This document shows positions 45,965 through 54,646 of a DNA stretch of 64,000 nt, in pieces. The position numbers were made by a program, and so were the translations under genes. The DNA comes from Rhodoblastus sp963804045 (GTDB lineage Bacteria; Pseudomonadota; Alphaproteobacteria; Rhizobiales; Beijerinckiaceae), in NCBI GenBank assembly GCA_963804045.1, contig CAWDOR010000002.1, positions 1 to 64,000 of the forward strand, read 5' to 3'. The notes under the pieces were generated by a model, which was not told the origin of the DNA, ran no database searches, and worked only from the letters and a program-made list of their open reading frames with translations. Position 1 is the stretch's first letter. Each line of letters starts with the position of its first letter.

Positions 45965-46351
45965 ATGCAAACCGGTGAATTGTTCCGCTCATGCTCGAAC
46001 GAATATGTGGCTGCGGCGGCCTTGCGCTGCATTGGCGGCGGCTTGCTGCGCAGGATCGACTCCGCGGCCCAGCTCGCCGGCCTGACGCGCGGCGCTTTGG
46101 TGGCCCGGCTTGTCATCGAATATGACCGCAAGGCCAGCCCTTCCTTGCGCAAGCAATTGGCGCTGAACATGCGCTACAATGAAATCCCGATTCTCGCGGG
46201 CCTGCGCCATGTGCTGGAGGCGGCTCTGGCGGGAAGCTGGGATTTTTCGTCACACCGCGCCCATGATCCGCAATGGCGGGGCGCGGGTTTCCATTGGGCG
46301 GTTGAGCCCAAGCCTGTCGCCGGCAACCAAGGCTGGCGGGCTCTCCATTAG
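45965..46351 (+). CDS. Hypothetical protein, possibly CtrA-controlled
   Basis: 128 residues with a GGAG site nine bases before the ATG. Mostly helical and basic: NEYVAAAALRCIGGGLLRRI, LTRGALVARLVIEYDRKASP, LALNMRYNEIPILAGLRHVL. No signal peptide, membrane segment or known family. The first half reads like a small helical bundle with Cys/Arg. It stands alone, 179 bases after the aldolase, behind a perfect CtrA site, which would fit a cell-cycle role. Confidence 0.6.
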   Translation: MQTGELFRSCSNEYVAAAALRCIGGGLLRRIDSAAQLAGLTRGALVARLVIEYDRKASPSLRKQLALNMRYNEIPILAGLRHVLEAALAGSWDFSSHRAHDPQWRGAGFHWAVEPKPVAGNQGWRALH

Positions 46352-46563
46352 CCAAGGCGTTGTTTTAAAGCAATTGTAGATGATCGCGGCGTTTTCGCGC
46401 CCGGGTTCGCGTCTGTTGGCGCTTGCCCGGGCGCGTCATTTCGCCGATATCGATATCTTCCCCGGAGCGGGGCGCCTTGTCCCAGCCCTTTCCGTTCCCG
46501 CAATCCTTTCGTGGCCGATCTCCCGTCCGAAGCCGACGGGCGTCATGCGCCGGGAGACATAGA

Positions 46564-47196
46564 TTGGCGCATTTGCATAGCCTGCTGACGCAATTCGGGC
46601 CCTTCGCGGTGTTTTTCATGGTGGCGCTGGAAAGCGCCGGAGCGCCTCTCCCAGGCGAAACCATTCTGATCGCCGCCGCCGTGCTCGCCGGGCGCAGCCA
46701 GGAGGGCTCGATCGCCGAAATCATCGCTCTGGCCGCCGCCGGCGCGATTTTCGGCGATAATATCGGCTTTTGGCTGGGACGCAGCCTCGGCTTGCGGCTG
46801 CTGGTCGCCCATGGCGAGAAAATCGGCCTCGACGAGGACCGGTTGCGGCTGGGACAATATATGTTCCGCCGCTATGGCGGCGCCATTGTGTTCTTCGGCC
46901 GCTTCATCGCCTTTTTGCGCGCCTTCGCCGCCGTGCTCGCCGGCGCCAACAAACTGCCGCCGGGGGAGTTCTTCCTGTTCAACGCCGCTGGCGGCGTTGT
47001 CTGGGCCAGCATTTTCGGCCTCGGCGGCTATTATCTCGGCGCCGATTTCCACCGCGTCGCCGGACCGCTGGGCGCCGCGCTGTTCGTCCTCGCCGGGGCC
47101 TGCCTGCTCGCCTTCATCCTGTTCTTGCGCAAACATGAGGCGCGGCTGATCGCGCAGGCCAAAGTCGCGCTGCCGGGACCGCTTGGCCTCGAATAA
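46564..47196 (+). CDS. DedA-family inner membrane protein (copy 1)
   Basis: 210 residues from a TTG at 46564 with GGGAGA ahead; there is no in-frame ATG before FFMVAL. Family motifs: ESAGAPLPGETILIAAAVLAG, AAGAIFGDNIGFWLGRSLG and FFGRFIAFLRAFAAVLAGAN, which carry the key Glu, Asp and Arg residues. DedA proteins are thought to flip lipid carriers such as undecaprenyl phosphate. A second copy follows 71 bases later. Confidence 0.88.
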   Translation: MAHLHSLLTQFGPFAVFFMVALESAGAPLPGETILIAAAVLAGRSQEGSIAEIIALAAAGAIFGDNIGFWLGRSLGLRLLVAHGEKIGLDEDRLRLGQYMFRRYGGAIVFFGRFIAFLRAFAAVLAGANKLPPGEFFLFNAAGGVVWASIFGLGGYYLGADFHRVAGPLGAALFVLAGACLLAFILFLRKHEARLIAQAKVALPGPLGLE

Positions 47197-47267
47197 GCCG
47201 CAGTCGGCCTGGAAGAAATCCGCAAGGACTTGTCGTTTAAACTGAGTCTGGAGGATTCGGAGCCGCT

Positions 47268-47921
47268 GTGTTCATCGAAACGATAAAACCGCTGATCGCC
47301 CAGCACGCCTATCTCGCGGTGTTCTGCATTGTCGCGCTGGAAAGCGCCGGCATTCCGCTGCCCGGCGAAACGGCGCTGGTGCTGGCGGCCATGTTCGCCG
47401 GGGCCACTGGGCTGATCGACGTCAAACTCGTGATTCTGCTCGCCGCCGCCGGCGCGATTTTCGGCGACAATCTCGGCTTCCTCGCCGGGCGGCGTTTCGG
47501 CCTGCCGCTGCTGCTCAAACATGGGGCCAAGCTCGGGCTGGGCGACGACCGCATCAAGCTCGGCCAATATCTCTTCGCCCATCACGGCGCGAAAATCGTG
47601 TTTTTCGGTCGTTTCGTCGCGCTGCTGCGCATATTCGCCGCCTTTCTCGCCGGCGTGAATCGCTATTCCTGGGGCCAGTTCCTGTTCTACAACGCCAGCG
47701 GCGGCGTGGTCTGGGCGTTGGTGTTCGGCTATGGCGGCTTCGCCTTCGGCGAGGCTTTCGAGCGCGTCGCCGGCCCGCTGGGCAAGATCGTGCTGGGCTG
47801 CGCGGTCGCTGGCGTCGCCTTCGGCTGGTGGTTCATCCACACCCAGGAAAAGAAACTGATCGCCCGCGCCGTCGCGGCTTTTCCCGGCCCGCTGCGCGAG
47901 GCGGAGCAGGCGGCGGAATGA
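47268..47921 (+). CDS. DedA-family inner membrane protein (copy 2)
   Basis: 217 residues from a GTG. It is a close paralogue of the gene just before it (ESAGIPLPGETALVLAAMFAG, AAGAIFGDNLGFLAGRRFG, FFGRFVALLRIFAAFLAGVN), from an old tandem duplication. Same predicted role in lipid-carrier transport. Its stop is four bases from the convergent SCO gene. Confidence 0.9.
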   Translation: MFIETIKPLIAQHAYLAVFCIVALESAGIPLPGETALVLAAMFAGATGLIDVKLVILLAAAGAIFGDNLGFLAGRRFGLPLLLKHGAKLGLGDDRIKLGQYLFAHHGAKIVFFGRFVALLRIFAAFLAGVNRYSWGQFLFYNASGGVVWALVFGYGGFAFGEAFERVAGPLGKIVLGCAVAGVAFGWWFIHTQEKKLIARAVAAFPGPLREAEQAAE

Positions 47922-47925
47922 TTTT

Positions 47926-48549
47926 TTACAGCGCCGCCCGTAAATCCTTCGCGGCTTCGTCCGGCGGTCGGTCGGCGTTAAAAGTGCGGAAAAACCGTCC
48001 GTCGCGGTCCATCAGATAGATCACCGCGCTATGGTCCATGGTGTAATCGCCATGTTCCCCAGGGACTTTGCGCGCATAGACGCGATAGGCCGTGAGCATC
48101 CTGTCCACCGCCGCACGGTCGCCTGACAGGCCGACGATGCGGGGATCGAAATTGGCGGCATAGTCCGCCATCAGCTCGGGCGTGTCGCGCTCGGGATCGA
48201 CGGTGACGAACAGAACCTTGATTTTGGCCTCCGGGCCGAGCGCCGCCAGAACCTGGGCGATTTTGGTCAGCGTGGTCGGGCAGACATCGGGGCAATGCGT
48301 ATAGCCGAAGAACACCAGGAAGGGCGCGCCGCGCAGATCGGCCTCGGTGACCGTCTTGCCGCCGCCGGTTTGCAAGGCGAAGGGTCCGCCAATGGCGACA
48401 GGCGCCGGGGCGCCGGGCTGCTCTTTCGCCAGATAGCCTATGCCCAGGGCCGAAAGGCCGAGCAGGATGAAGGCGCCGGCGAGCATAAGGATCAACGCGC
48501 GCGGCGTCTTCGGCTCCCGAATCGTGGCGGGTTTTCGCTTGGCGGCCAT
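47926..48549 (-). CDS. SCO1/SenC/PrrC copper chaperone protein
   Basis: 207 residues. N-terminal membrane anchor (ALILMLAGAFILLGLSALGI), then a thioredoxin fold with the copper site THCPDVCP and the third ligand His in DYTMDHSAVIYLMD. It metallates or reduces the CuA centre of cytochrome c oxidase; some members respond to oxidative stress. The start at 48549 overlaps the stop of the 45-residue membrane gene (TAATG). No oxidase genes lie nearby; it follows an RND efflux operon instead. Confidence 0.92.
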   Translation of the reverse strand: MAAKRKPATIREPKTPRALILMLAGAFILLGLSALGIGYLAKEQPGAPAPVAIGGPFALQTGGGKTVTEADLRGAPFLVFFGYTHCPDVCPTTLTKIAQVLAALGPEAKIKVLFVTVDPERDTPELMADYAANFDPRIVGLSGDRAAVDRMLTAYRVYARKVPGEHGDYTMDHSAVIYLMDRDGRFFRTFNADRPPDEAAKDLRAAL

Positions 48550-48686
48550 TACATGCAGGTCCAAACGGCGTTGAGCGCCTGGACGAAGACCAGCGGCCCA
48601 TAGAGCGCCCAAAGCGCCAGAGCCGCGGCGAAGCTGGCCGCAAGCAGCCCGCCGCCGGCCCAGACCAGGATTTTTTCGCGCGCCAT
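48549..48686 (-). CDS. 45-residue single-pass membrane protein between RND pump and SCO
   Basis: The peptide begins MAREKILVWAGGGLL, runs through a hydrophobic stretch of about 30 residues (ASFAAALALWALYGPLVFV) and ends QALNAVWTCM. A GGAG site precedes the ATG, it lies 30 bases after the RND gene, and its TAA overlaps the SCO start (TAATG), so it is very likely translated. It could be a small helper of the pump (as AcrZ is for AcrB) or of SCO/oxidase assembly. No family recognised. Confidence 0.7.
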   Translation of the reverse strand: MAREKILVWAGGGLLAASFAAALALWALYGPLVFVQALNAVWTCM

Positions 48687-48716
48687 TAACAAGAACTCCG
48701 GCGTCTTACATGGCTT

Positions 48717-51700
48717 CTATCCCGCCGCTTGTCCAGCATCCGGCCTGGGGATGCGGAACCAGACGAGATAGAGCGCCGGCAGGAACAGCAGCGTCAGCAC
48801 CGTGCCGACGATAATGCCGCCCATCATCGCATAGGCCATCGGTCCCCAGAAAATCTCCCGGCTGATCGGGATCAGCGCCAGGGTGGCGGCGGCGGCGGTG
48901 AGCATGATCGGCCGCATGCGGTGCTGGGTCGCCTCGCGCACGGCTTCCCAGGCGGGGAGGCCTTCCTTCAGCAGGGTCTCGATCTGAATGATGAGAATCA
49001 CGGAATTGCGGATGAGAATGCCGATCAGCGCCAATATGCCGAGTATGGCGACGAAACCCATGGGCTTATGACTGAGCAGCAGCGCCGCGGAAACGCCGAT
49101 GACCGCCAGCGGCGCCACGGCGAAGACCAGGAACAGCCGGCTGAAGCTCTGCAACTGGATCATCAATATGGTCGCCATGATGAACAGCATCAGCGGGAAC
49201 ACCGCATTGATCGGCCCCTGCGCCTTGGCGCTTTCCTCGACCGCGCCGCCGGTCTCGATCTTGTAGCCGGGCGGCAGGCTCTGCGCGAAGCCGTCGATGT
49301 CCGAGGCAAGCTGGCGGACCACGGTGTCGGGCTGGACGTCGTCGGCGATGCTCACTTTCAGGGTCACGGTCGGCAGGCGCGCGCGTCGCCAGATGGTCGG
49401 CTGCTCCAGAGCGAAATCGACGCTGGCGACCGCCGCCAGCGGCACGGCCTGGCCGCCCGCGCCCGGCAATTGCAGGTTTTGCAGCGTATCGACGGAGGCG
49501 CGCTCGCCGCCCCTGGCGCGGGCGATGACGTCGACGAGATAGATGTCGTCGCGCACCTGGGTCACGGCCGCGCCATTGACCACGCTGTTGAGCGCCGAGG
49601 CTATATCCTGCGAGGAGACGCCGAGCGCCCGCGCCTTGTCCTGAAGCACGTTGACGCGGACCACGCGCGCCGGTTCGCCCCAGTCGAAGGTGACATAGCC
49701 GAGGTGGGGATTCTTGGCGACGACATTGGCCAGATCCCGCGATTTTTCGCGCACGGTCTGGATGTCGGGACCGCTGAGGCGATATTGCACCGGGCGCCCG
49801 ACCGGCGGACCGATGTCGAGCAGATGGATGAAGGCGTCGGTTCCCGGAAAGGTCTTTCTCAGCCAGTCGCGATATTTGACGATCAGCCGGTCGCGCGCCT
49901 CGACATTCTTCGTCAGGATGACCGTCTGGCCGAAGGCGACATTGGCCGGCTGCACGTCGAAGGACAGCACGAAGCGCTTGGCGCCTTCGCCGACATAGCT
50001 CGAATAAAGCGCGATGTCCTTTTCGCCCTCCAGCATTTCCGCTTCGAAACGCTTCATCTGGGCGTCGGTGTCGAAGATCGAGGCGTTCTGCGGCAGGTTC
50101 CAGTCGACGATCAATTCGGGACGGTCGGAAGAGGGGAAGAATTGCTGCTGGACGAAGCCCATGCCGAACAGCGCCAGGGCGAAGGCGCCGAGCGTCGCGC
50201 CAATGGTCAGCCAGCGCCTGTTCATGCAGAATTCCAGCGCCCGGTCGAAGCCGCGGGCGACGAAGGACTTGCCGGTCTCGTGATGGCCCTTCATGGTTTT
50301 CGGCAAGAGGCTCACGCCGAGCAGCGGCGTGAACAGCACCGCCACCAGCCAGGAGACGATCAGCGCCACGGAGATGACGACGAACAGCGTGAAGGTGAAT
50401 TCACCCGCGGCGCTGTCATTGAGGCCGACGGGAATGAAGCCGGCCGCCGTGACCAGCGTGCCCGTGAGCATGGGAAAGGCGGTGCTGGTATAGACATGGG
50501 TGGCGGCCTTGCGCAGGTCGTCGCCGGCCTCCAGCCGCGCCACCATCATTTCCACGGCGATCATGGCGTCGTCGACCAGCAGGCCGAGCGCGATGATCAG
50601 CGCGCCCAGCGAAATGCGCTGCAAGGAAATGCCGGTTTCGCGCATGACCAGAAAAGTGATCGCCAGCACCAGGGGGATGGCGATGGCCACCACCAGCCCG
50701 GCGCGCAGGCCCAGACTGATGAAGGAAATGGCGAGCACGATGACGACGGCCTCGAACAGGCCCTCGGTAAAGCCGGAGACGGCTTTTTCCACAACGGCTG
50801 GCTGGTCGGAGACGCGATAGACATCGACGCCGATGGGCAGGTCGGCCTTGATGGTTTCGAGCTGCCGGTCGAGCGCCGCGCCGAATTCGAGCAGATTGGC
50901 GCCGGCTTTCATGCCTATGGCGAGACCGATGGCCGGCTGGCCATTGTAGCGGAACAGATTTGCCGGCGGATCGACGTAGCCGCGCCGGATGGTCGCCACA
51001 TCGGTGAGCGGAAAGAAGCGGTCGTTGACGCGCAGATTAATGCCGCGAAGGCTGTCTTCCGAGGTGAACTGGCCGGAGACGCGGACGAAAATCTGTTCGG
51101 GCCCGGCTTGCACCGCGCCCGAGGGCGTCACGGCGTTCTGCGCCGCCAGCGTCGCCATCATCTGTTGCAGATCGATGCCGAGCGAGGCCACCTGCCTTGT
51201 GGAGAATTCCAGATAAATGGCCTCGTTCTGCGCGCCGATCAGATCGACGCGGCCGACGTTGGCGGTGGTGAGAATTTTGGCGCGCGCCGCTTCGACCTGG
51301 TCGCGCAATTGGCGATGGCTCAGGCCGTCGGCGGTGAAGGCGAAAATATTGCCATAGACGTCGCCGAAACGGTCGTTGAAAAACGGCCCCTGCACGCCCG
51401 AGGGAAAATCCTTCCTGATGTCCGAGACCATGTTGCGGACGCGGGTCCAGGTCGCCTCGACATTGCGCGCCTTGGTGGTTTGCAGCAGATTGACGAAGAC
51501 GATGGTCTGGCCGGCGGTGGTGATCGAGCGGGTGTAATCGAGCGATTCCAACTCTTCCATCTTGCGCTCGATGCGCTCGGTCACCTGTTTGGCGACATCC
51601 TCCGCCGTCGCGCCCGGCCATGTCGCCTGGACGATCATCGTCTTGATGGTGAAATTGGGATCCTCCTCACGGCCCAGGCCCAGATAGGCGAAGGCGCCGG

Positions 51701-51779
51701 CGATGATGAAGACGATCATGAAATACCAGATCAGCGAACGCCGATCGAGCGCCCAGTCGGACAGATTGAACCCGTTCAC
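48717..51779 (-). CDS. RND efflux transporter, inner membrane subunit
   Basis: 1020 residues, normal size. Twelve membrane helices are expected; it starts with RRSLIWYFMIVFIIAGAFAY and has the GREEDPNFTIKTM segment, periplasmic porter domains, and the helix-4 proton-relay Asp pair (LLVDDAMIAVEMM). The start lacks the MexB-type MARFFI and instead resembles the VexK/YegN-side group of RND pumps for lipophilic compounds. It overlaps the adaptor gene by four bases. Confidence 0.95.
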   Translation of the reverse strand: MNGFNLSDWALDRRSLIWYFMIVFIIAGAFAYLGLGREEDPNFTIKTMIVQATWPGATAEDVAKQVTERIERKMEELESLDYTRSITTAGQTIVFVNLLQTTKARNVEATWTRVRNMVSDIRKDFPSGVQGPFFNDRFGDVYGNIFAFTADGLSHRQLRDQVEAARAKILTTANVGRVDLIGAQNEAIYLEFSTRQVASLGIDLQQMMATLAAQNAVTPSGAVQAGPEQIFVRVSGQFTSEDSLRGINLRVNDRFFPLTDVATIRRGYVDPPANLFRYNGQPAIGLAIGMKAGANLLEFGAALDRQLETIKADLPIGVDVYRVSDQPAVVEKAVSGFTEGLFEAVVIVLAISFISLGLRAGLVVAIAIPLVLAITFLVMRETGISLQRISLGALIIALGLLVDDAMIAVEMMVARLEAGDDLRKAATHVYTSTAFPMLTGTLVTAAGFIPVGLNDSAAGEFTFTLFVVISVALIVSWLVAVLFTPLLGVSLLPKTMKGHHETGKSFVARGFDRALEFCMNRRWLTIGATLGAFALALFGMGFVQQQFFPSSDRPELIVDWNLPQNASIFDTDAQMKRFEAEMLEGEKDIALYSSYVGEGAKRFVLSFDVQPANVAFGQTVILTKNVEARDRLIVKYRDWLRKTFPGTDAFIHLLDIGPPVGRPVQYRLSGPDIQTVREKSRDLANVVAKNPHLGYVTFDWGEPARVVRVNVLQDKARALGVSSQDIASALNSVVNGAAVTQVRDDIYLVDVIARARGGERASVDTLQNLQLPGAGGQAVPLAAVASVDFALEQPTIWRRARLPTVTLKVSIADDVQPDTVVRQLASDIDGFAQSLPPGYKIETGGAVEESAKAQGPINAVFPLMLFIMATILMIQLQSFSRLFLVFAVAPLAVIGVSAALLLSHKPMGFVAILGILALIGILIRNSVILIIQIETLLKEGLPAWEAVREATQHRMRPIMLTAAAATLALIPISREIFWGPMAYAMMGGIIVGTVLTLLFLPALYLVWFRIPRPDAGQAAG

Positions 51780-52846
51780 GGCGTCGCCCCTTCGATGATC
51801 CTGACGATCTGGCCTTCCTTCAGCCGGTGGACCCCGGCGATGACGACGCGCTCGCCGCCTTTCAACCCGCCGCGCACCAGAAAGCGCCCATCGCGGTCGG
51901 GCGCGACGTCAATGTCGCGCAAGGACGCCGCGAATGTTTGCGGATCGACGGTGAACACCCTGACGCGATCTCCCTCTTGCAGCAGCGCGGAAGCCGGCAG
52001 GCGGATCAGCCAGTCCTCGGCGGCGGCGGGCCGCGCCGAAACCGTGGCGCCGAGCCGGAAGGCCGGCGGCGGATTGTCCAGGGCGATCTTGATGCGCCTT
52101 GTGCGCGTGGCGGCGTCCGATTGCGGCGAGATCTCGCGCACGACGCCATTGACCGTGGCGGCGTCATCGATCTCCAGGCCCACGGTGAATTTCTCGCCAA
52201 TGAAAAACACATCCATCAAACTGTCGGGAACATCGATCACCGCGTCGCGGCGGCTGGGCTCGGCGAGCGCGATCACCGCCTGTCCCGGCGCGACGGTCTG
52301 GCCGATCTCGGCGTAAGTCGCGGTGACCACGCCGGCGTAATCCGCCTTGAGCACGGTGTAGGACAATTGCTCCTGCGCCTTGGCGAGGCTGGCCTGGGCC
52401 TGCGCCTTGGAGGCCAGGGCGGCGGCGCGGGCCTGCTGGGCGTTGTCGAACGCCGCCTGCGAGGCGGTTTTCATCGCGAGAAGTTGGGATTGCCGGGCTT
52501 CCGTGGCGGTGGCGTTGTCATATTGCGCCTGGGCGCTGGCCAGCGTCGCCGCGGCGGCGCGGGCGGCCGCCTCGTAAGCCGTGGGATCGACGGCGGCGAT
52601 CATCCGGCCGGCTTCGAGCCGGTCGCCGACTTTGACAGGACGCGCGATCATGCGGCCGAGCACGCGAAAGCCCAGGGGGCTCTGAATTTGCGGCTGCACC
52701 ACGCCGACGAGCGCCTGGTCGAGCGCCGGCGCGGGCGTGGCGATCACGGTCATGGCCGGGCGCGGCGCTTCGGTCTTTTCCTCGGTCTTGCCGCAGGCGG
52801 CGAGCGCCAGCGGCGCCAGCAGGAGAAGGGCGAGCGGGCGGCTCAT
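51776..52846 (-). CDS. RND efflux periplasmic adaptor lipoprotein (second)
   Basis: 356 residues. Lipoprotein signal ending LAAC (residues 14-17), then barrel-sandwich and lipoyl parts (GRMIARPVKVGDRLEAGRMI), a long alpha-hairpin (about residues 85-160), and C-terminal beta domains (SQSDAATRTRRIKIALDNPP-like). It bridges pump and outer-membrane channel. Starts four bases inside the gene before it. One of two different adaptors in one operon. Confidence 0.92.
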   Translation of the reverse strand: MSRPLALLLLAPLALAACGKTEEKTEAPRPAMTVIATPAPALDQALVGVVQPQIQSPLGFRVLGRMIARPVKVGDRLEAGRMIAAVDPTAYEAAARAAAATLASAQAQYDNATATEARQSQLLAMKTASQAAFDNAQQARAAALASKAQAQASLAKAQEQLSYTVLKADYAGVVTATYAEIGQTVAPGQAVIALAEPSRRDAVIDVPDSLMDVFFIGEKFTVGLEIDDAATVNGVVREISPQSDAATRTRRIKIALDNPPPAFRLGATVSARPAAAEDWLIRLPASALLQEGDRVRVFTVDPQTFAASLRDIDVAPDRDGRFLVRGGLKGGERVVIAGVHRLKEGQIVRIIEGATP

Positions 52847-53919
52847 TTCAGCGCCTCCTCATTTTGAATCCGCACGGTCTGGCCCTCCCGCAACAGCTTG
52901 CCGCCCTCGGTCACCGCGAGTTCGCCGGGCTTGACGCCGTCGCGCAGGACGAAGCTGTCCTTTTCGTAAAGCGCGATGGCCACCGGGCGCAGGCTCACCC
53001 GCCGACTGGCGGGATCGACGATCCAGATCGCCGGCGCGCCGCCCTTGGAGGCCATGGCGGTCCAGGGCAGAACGACGGAATCCGCCATGCGCCAGCGCGC
53101 CCGTCCGGAGACCGCCGCGCCGAGCGGAAATTGCGCGGGGTCGCCGCCGATCTCGACCTTGATCTGAATGGTTCCCGTGCGCGGATCGACCACCGGCGAT
53201 ATTTCGCGAATATGGCCCGGCGCGATCACATTGGGATCGGAGATCAGCGACAGATCGACCGAGCCGCTGCTGGGCGGATTGACGAACAGCGACTCGAACA
53301 CGGCGAAAACCGCGTCGCGCGGTCCGTCCTCGGCGAAACTATAGGCGGATTGGGCCGCTTGCGCGACCTGTCCCACCTCGATGGCGCGGGCGGTGATCAT
53401 GCCCGCGTGTCCCGCGCGCAATTGCGTATAGGACAGCGCGTCCTGGGCGGCGCTGAGCTGGGCGCGGGCGGCGTCGAGCGCGCCGGTCGCCGAACGCTGG
53501 CCCTGATCGGCGAGATCATAGGCGGCCTTGGTGGTATAGCCCTTGGCGAGCAGAGCCTTCTGCCGGTCGAAATTGGCGGCGGACTGGCGCAGGGTCGCTT
53601 CGGCGCCCGCCAGTCCCGCCTTGGCGGCGTCGAGATCGGCCTGCTGTTCCGAAGGGTCGAGCCGGGCGAGAATGGCGTCGGCCTGGACGTGCTGGCCGAC
53701 CTCGCCGCTGCGCTCGATCACCCGGCCGGAGACGCGGAAGGACAATTCGGTCTGCACCCGCGCCCTTACTGATCCGGAAAGGGTCATTTCGCGCCGCCAG
53801 GCGCGCGGCGCGACCTTCTCGACGAGCACATTGAGGGGCGGATTGGCCTTGTCCGCACTCTCCTCGCCGCAACCGGCAAGCGGCAGCAGCAGGCCCGCCA
53901 ACAGCAGATGCGATTTCAT
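52843..53919 (-). CDS. RND efflux periplasmic adaptor lipoprotein (first)
   Basis: 358 residues, lipoprotein signal ending LAGC. It has the same architecture as its neighbour (SFRVSGRVIERSGEVGQHVQ, then a hairpin with AAKAGLAGAEATLRQSAANF) but is clearly a different sequence. First gene of the operon, 94 bases from the divergent TetR gene. No outer-membrane TolC-like gene is in the window. Confidence 0.92.
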   Translation of the reverse strand: MKSHLLLAGLLLPLAGCGEESADKANPPLNVLVEKVAPRAWRREMTLSGSVRARVQTELSFRVSGRVIERSGEVGQHVQADAILARLDPSEQQADLDAAKAGLAGAEATLRQSAANFDRQKALLAKGYTTKAAYDLADQGQRSATGALDAARAQLSAAQDALSYTQLRAGHAGMITARAIEVGQVAQAAQSAYSFAEDGPRDAVFAVFESLFVNPPSSGSVDLSLISDPNVIAPGHIREISPVVDPRTGTIQIKVEIGGDPAQFPLGAAVSGRARWRMADSVVLPWTAMASKGGAPAIWIVDPASRRVSLRPVAIALYEKDSFVLRDGVKPGELAVTEGGKLLREGQTVRIQNEEALK

Positions 53920-53971
53920 GAAAATCCCCGGCGCGGAAAATTGAGCGAGACTTTTTTCTCTCTATCGGATA

Positions 53972-53997
53972 TTATTGACTGACTGGAAAGTCAATAA
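53972..53997. promoter_or_regulatory. Palindromic operator between TetR and RND operon
   Basis: TTATTGACT and AGTCAATAA are perfectly complementary across an 8-bp spacer. It lies in the 94-bp space between the divergent genes, ending 17 bases before the tetR ATG. Very likely the TetR operator controlling both directions. Confidence 0.75.
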
Positions 53998-54013
53998 CTA
54001 TAAACTGGCCATC

Positions 54014-54643
54014 ATGAGTTTCGTCAAATGCGACCTGTTGCGTCGAAGGCGCAAGGCCGAACGCCCCGGGGAAATCCTCGAGGCCGCCTTCGAGGCCTTC
54101 GCCGAACGCGGCTACGCGGCGACCCGGCTTGACGATATCGCCGCGCGCGCCGGCGTCACCAAGGGCACTATCTACGTCTATTTCGAAACCAAGGAAAAGC
54201 TGTTCGAGGAGATGGTGCGCAGCCATTCCCAGGGCATGTTGGCCGACGCGGACGCCATGCTGGCGGAACTGCGAGGCGACGCCGTGGAAAATTTCCGCGC
54301 CTTCCTGCGTTTTCTCTATGGGCGCTGCGTCGGCGACCGCCGGGGGCGGGAGATCATGCGTTTCATGATCGCCGACGGCAAAATGTTCCCGCAACTGGTC
54401 GCCGAACATTATCGCGATTTCGTCCAGCCCTCGCTGGCCATGGTTGGCGGACTGCTCGAACAGGGGGTGCAGTCTGGGGCCTTTCGTGGCGATCTGCGCC
54501 GCGAATCGCTCAATGTCGTCATCGCCCCCATGGTGTTTTTCAACGTTTTGCGCTTGATTTTCGCCGAATCCCTGCCGGTGGACCAAGAGGCCTATATCGA
54601 CGCCCATATCGACATGGTCCTGCACGGCCTGCGGGCGAAATAG
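54014..54643 (+). CDS. TetR-family repressor of the RND operon
   Basis: 209 residues from the ATG at 54014; a longer frame would start inside the palindrome. HTH: GEILEAAFEAFAERGYAATR, LDDIAARAGVTKGTIYVYFE. The C-terminal domain resembles AcrR/TtgR-like sensors of lipophilic ligands. Divergent from the efflux operon, with a perfect palindrome between them, so it probably represses it and itself. Confidence 0.9.
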   Translation: MSFVKCDLLRRRRKAERPGEILEAAFEAFAERGYAATRLDDIAARAGVTKGTIYVYFETKEKLFEEMVRSHSQGMLADADAMLAELRGDAVENFRAFLRFLYGRCVGDRRGREIMRFMIADGKMFPQLVAEHYRDFVQPSLAMVGGLLEQGVQSGAFRGDLRRESLNVVIAPMVFFNVLRLIFAESLPVDQEAYIDAHIDMVLHGLRAK

Positions 54644-54646
54644 GTT

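Noticed and set aside
46352..46563. A 60-codon frame (46380-46562) before the first DedA gene.
   Set aside because: No ribosome site, Arg/Pro-rich and ends at the DedA start; looks like chance.
48729..52316. A long open frame antisense to the RND and adaptor genes (about 1195 codons).
   Set aside because: It mirrors a high-GC coding region; the minus-strand pump and adaptor are unmistakable.
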